Shown: positions 21,691 through 23,036 of the stretch, one piece after another
Layout of the letters: every line of letters begins with the position of its first letter
How positions within the stretch are numbered: the stretch's first letter is position 1
Assembly: GCA_016295145.1 (NCBI GenBank)
Contig: JAEDLR010000031.1
Location: 1-23,036 of the forward strand
Direction of reading: 5' to 3'
Length of the DNA: 23,036 nucleotides
DNA from: Oscillospiraceae bacterium
GTDB taxonomy: Bacteria > Bacillota > Clostridia > Oscillospirales > Ruminococcaceae
Position numbers and translations under genes: made by a program
The notes under the pieces: model-generated
Seen by the model: the letters and a program-made list of their open reading frames with translations, nothing else
Told to the model about the DNA's origin: nothing
Database searches by the model: none

Positions 21691-22419
21691 ATGGCAAAAG
21701 CAAAGCAACCGCCCATCCCTGCCGAAATGCTGCCGAAGCATATTGCGTTTATTATGGACGGCAATGGCAGATGGGCAAAAAAGCGCGGTCTGCCCCGTAC
21801 TGCAGGTCATACTGAGGGCGCAAGAACCTTTAAGAAAATTGTGCGCTACTGCAAGGATATCGGCATAGAGAACATTACCTTTTATGCTTTTTCAACGGAA
21901 AACTGGAAGCGCCCCGATGAAGAGGTCTCTGCCATCATGAATCTGATGCGGGAGTATCTGGTTGAGGTCAGGAGATATATGACCGAGAATACCCGGCTTA
22001 TCGTGCTGGGCGATAAATCCGGATTTTCACCCGATCTGCGGCAGGGCTTTGCGGCGATAGAGGAGGATACCAAGCATTTCACCGAGATGACGCTGAATCT
22101 GGCGGTGAATTACGGTGCGCGTCATGAAATGACCGGTGCCGTGCGGCAGCTTGCCCAGCAGGTGCAGGCTGGTACCCTTGCACCGGAGGATATTACCGAG
22201 GATACCATCTCTCAGGCACTGTATACCAAGGAATTACCCGATGTTGACCTGATGATCCGCCCCAGCGGCGAGTATCGCCTCTCGAATTTTTTGTTGTGGC
22301 AGTCAGCATATGCGGAGCTGTATTTCTGCGATACCCTCTGGCCCGATTTCTCCCCCAAGGATCTGGATGCCGCGCTGATCGCTTACGCACAGCGTAACCG
22401 TCGCTTTGGCGGCGTATAA
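21691..22419 (+). CDS. uppS: Isoprenyl transferase (undecaprenyl diphosphate synthase)
   Basis: Cis-prenyltransferase producing the C55 lipid carrier for cell-wall synthesis; 242 aa. The catalytic Asp23 is in MDGNGRWAKKRG, with the conserved AGHTEGA loop and AFSTENWKRP (66-75). The pyrophosphate-binding C-terminal motif is RPSGEYRLSNF (190-200), where many bacteria have RTxGE. It starts at 21691 after AAAGGAG; a Met 11 codons earlier lies in the hairpin. The cdsA gene follows 130 bp downstream, separated by a structured spacer. Confidence 0.97.
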   Translation: MAKAKQPPIPAEMLPKHIAFIMDGNGRWAKKRGLPRTAGHTEGARTFKKIVRYCKDIGIENITFYAFSTENWKRPDEEVSAIMNLMREYLVEVRRYMTENTRLIVLGDKSGFSPDLRQGFAAIEEDTKHFTEMTLNLAVNYGARHEMTGAVRQLAQQVQAGTLAPEDITEDTISQALYTKELPDVDLMIRPSGEYRLSNFLLWQSAYAELYFCDTLWPDFSPKDLDAALIAYAQRNRRFGGV

Positions 22420-22436
22420 AATCCCGTTCGTTTCGG

Positions 22437-22515
22437 CAACACTGCAAAAAGCGGATGGTGCAGATGCACCCTCAAGCCCTCAGGGGGACCTTGTGCAGTG
22501 ATGCCTTCAACACTG
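22437..22515 (+). repeat. Structured spacer flanked by 8-bp direct repeats
   Basis: CAACACTG occurs at 22437-22444 and 22508-22515. Between them, CACTGCA (22440-22446) pairs with TGCAGTG (22494-22500), enclosing two small hairpins (GGTGCA with TGCACC at 22457-22470, and CCCT with AGGG at about 22469-22485). This makes a three-way-junction-like fold. It could be a small inserted palindromic element or a cis-acting RNA. Confidence 0.55.
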
Positions 22516-22549
22516 AAAGGAGTGCGGCAACTGAAATGCCGCTAATATC
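22516..22549 (+). promoter_or_regulatory. Distant Shine-Dalgarno bridged by a hairpin before cdsA
   Basis: The only good ribosome-binding site, AAAGGAG (22516-22522), is 27 nt from the cdsA ATG. GCGGCA (22524-22529) and TGCCGC (22537-22542) form a perfect 6-bp stem with a 7-nt loop between them. Folding it out leaves 8 nt between site and start, a normal spacing. Confidence 0.65.
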
Positions 22550-22999
22550 ATGGCTACTCGATTGATTTCCGCCGGCATCGGCATTGTACTTGCTCTGATC
22601 ATTCTTTTCCTGCACAACACCGTGCTGTTTCCCATTGCTGTGGGAATTGTGGCTGCCATCGGCCTGTTTGAACTGTACCGCGCATTGCAGCTGCAACGCT
22701 ATCCCATCAGCTTTCTGGCAGGTATGCTCTATGCGCTGGTCGTACCTTCTATGGCAGTGGGCAGCCTCGCAAAATTCCGTATGCTGCTGACCGTTTTCTG
22801 CCTGACCGTGATGATGCTCGATTACATCCGCCACAAAACCAAGATGGCTGCACGCAACTTTTTCGGCATGGTGGTGGGTATGTTCCTGATCCCTGGTGCG
22901 ATGTCCTCGGCTGTGGTGCTGAATTTCAGCCACGAAAAGCACGGCGTGATCTATGTGGTGCTTGCGTTGCTGGGGGCATGGAGCCCTGTGATAGAATAG
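22550..22999 (+). pseudogene. cdsA: Phosphatidate cytidylyltransferase, N-terminal half; frame broken near the window edge
   Basis: CDP-diacylglycerol synthase, an integral membrane enzyme of phospholipid synthesis, identified from position after uppS and from the sequence. The MATRLISAGIGIVLAL start is typical of CdsA, several hydrophobic helices follow, and VVLALLGAW matches the point just before the family's catalytic Asp-containing segment. After about residue 145 (GAWS) the reading frame runs into PVIE and a TAG stop, so the protein would be 149 aa instead of roughly 260-280. The CDP-alcohol signature region is absent. The downstream 40 bases do not restore it in another frame, suggesting an insertion, rearrangement or assembly junction at about 22985. 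Confidence 0.78.
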
Positions 23000-23036
23000 A
23001 AAAAAACAAGAGGGAAACGAATGCAAAGATGAAGAT
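22987..23036. other. Purine-rich non-cdsA sequence at the right edge
   Basis: Beyond the break in cdsA the last 50 bases are A/G-rich and AT-richer than the neighbourhood. They contain an ATG at 23021 with a possible GAGGGAAACGA ribosome-binding site upstream, but that frame closes almost at once (ATG CAA AGA TGA). The nature of this sequence cannot be told from the window. Confidence 0.5.

Overview
The window looks like a chromosomal segment of a gut-type Clostridia species, most likely Ruminococcaceae (Ruminococcus-like). The evidence is a moderately GC-rich low-GC-Gram-positive gene set, strong AGGAGG ribosome-binding sites, a T-box leader on aspS, a PerR-rubrerythrin oxygen-defence pair, a YlmC/YmxH-type sporulation-associated PRC-barrel protein, and a secreted SGNH esterase with an N-terminal dockerin-like Ca-loop, as in cellulosome-producing ruminococci. 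The placement is inferred from gene content, not from a phylogenetic marker search.

Layout. 1-3984 (minus): a tyrosine recombinase cut by the window edge, a 670-bp gene-free stretch with three families of short tandem repeats, a small NodB-type deacetylase, and aspS. aspS is controlled by a complete T-box leader (4001-4280) with its own promoter. 4364-5409 (plus): perR-rbr behind a strong promoter overlapped by an 11+11 bp inverted repeat. 5532-12756 (minus): a run of closely spaced genes, in transcription order cysteine-rich protein, ligA, dockerin-type esterase, maf, prfB (own promoter) and a zinc-ribbon membrane protein. 12852-13547 (minus): a two-gene hisI-hisE unit. 13777-15893 (plus): an SPFH protein, a YhfC-type intramembrane protease and a small ribbon-helix-helix protein, apparently one operon. 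16041-17907 (minus): hflX, a YlmC/YmxH-like gene, and a 49-residue membrane microprotein with its own promoter. 18265 to the end (plus): the conserved translation and envelope cluster rpsB-tsf-pyrH-frr-uppS-cdsA. The cdsA reading frame is broken close to the right edge.

Most of the genes are housekeeping. The parts deserving a second look are the SPFH/YhfC/RHH operon, the 49-aa sorting-signal-like microprotein, the cysteine-rich protein whose Shine-Dalgarno lies inside a long hairpin, the structured uppS-cdsA spacer in which a hairpin appears to bridge a distant Shine-Dalgarno to the cdsA start, the apparent interruption of cdsA, and the tandem-repeat block at 1050-1270. No CRISPR array, tRNA, rRNA or complete transposon was seen.
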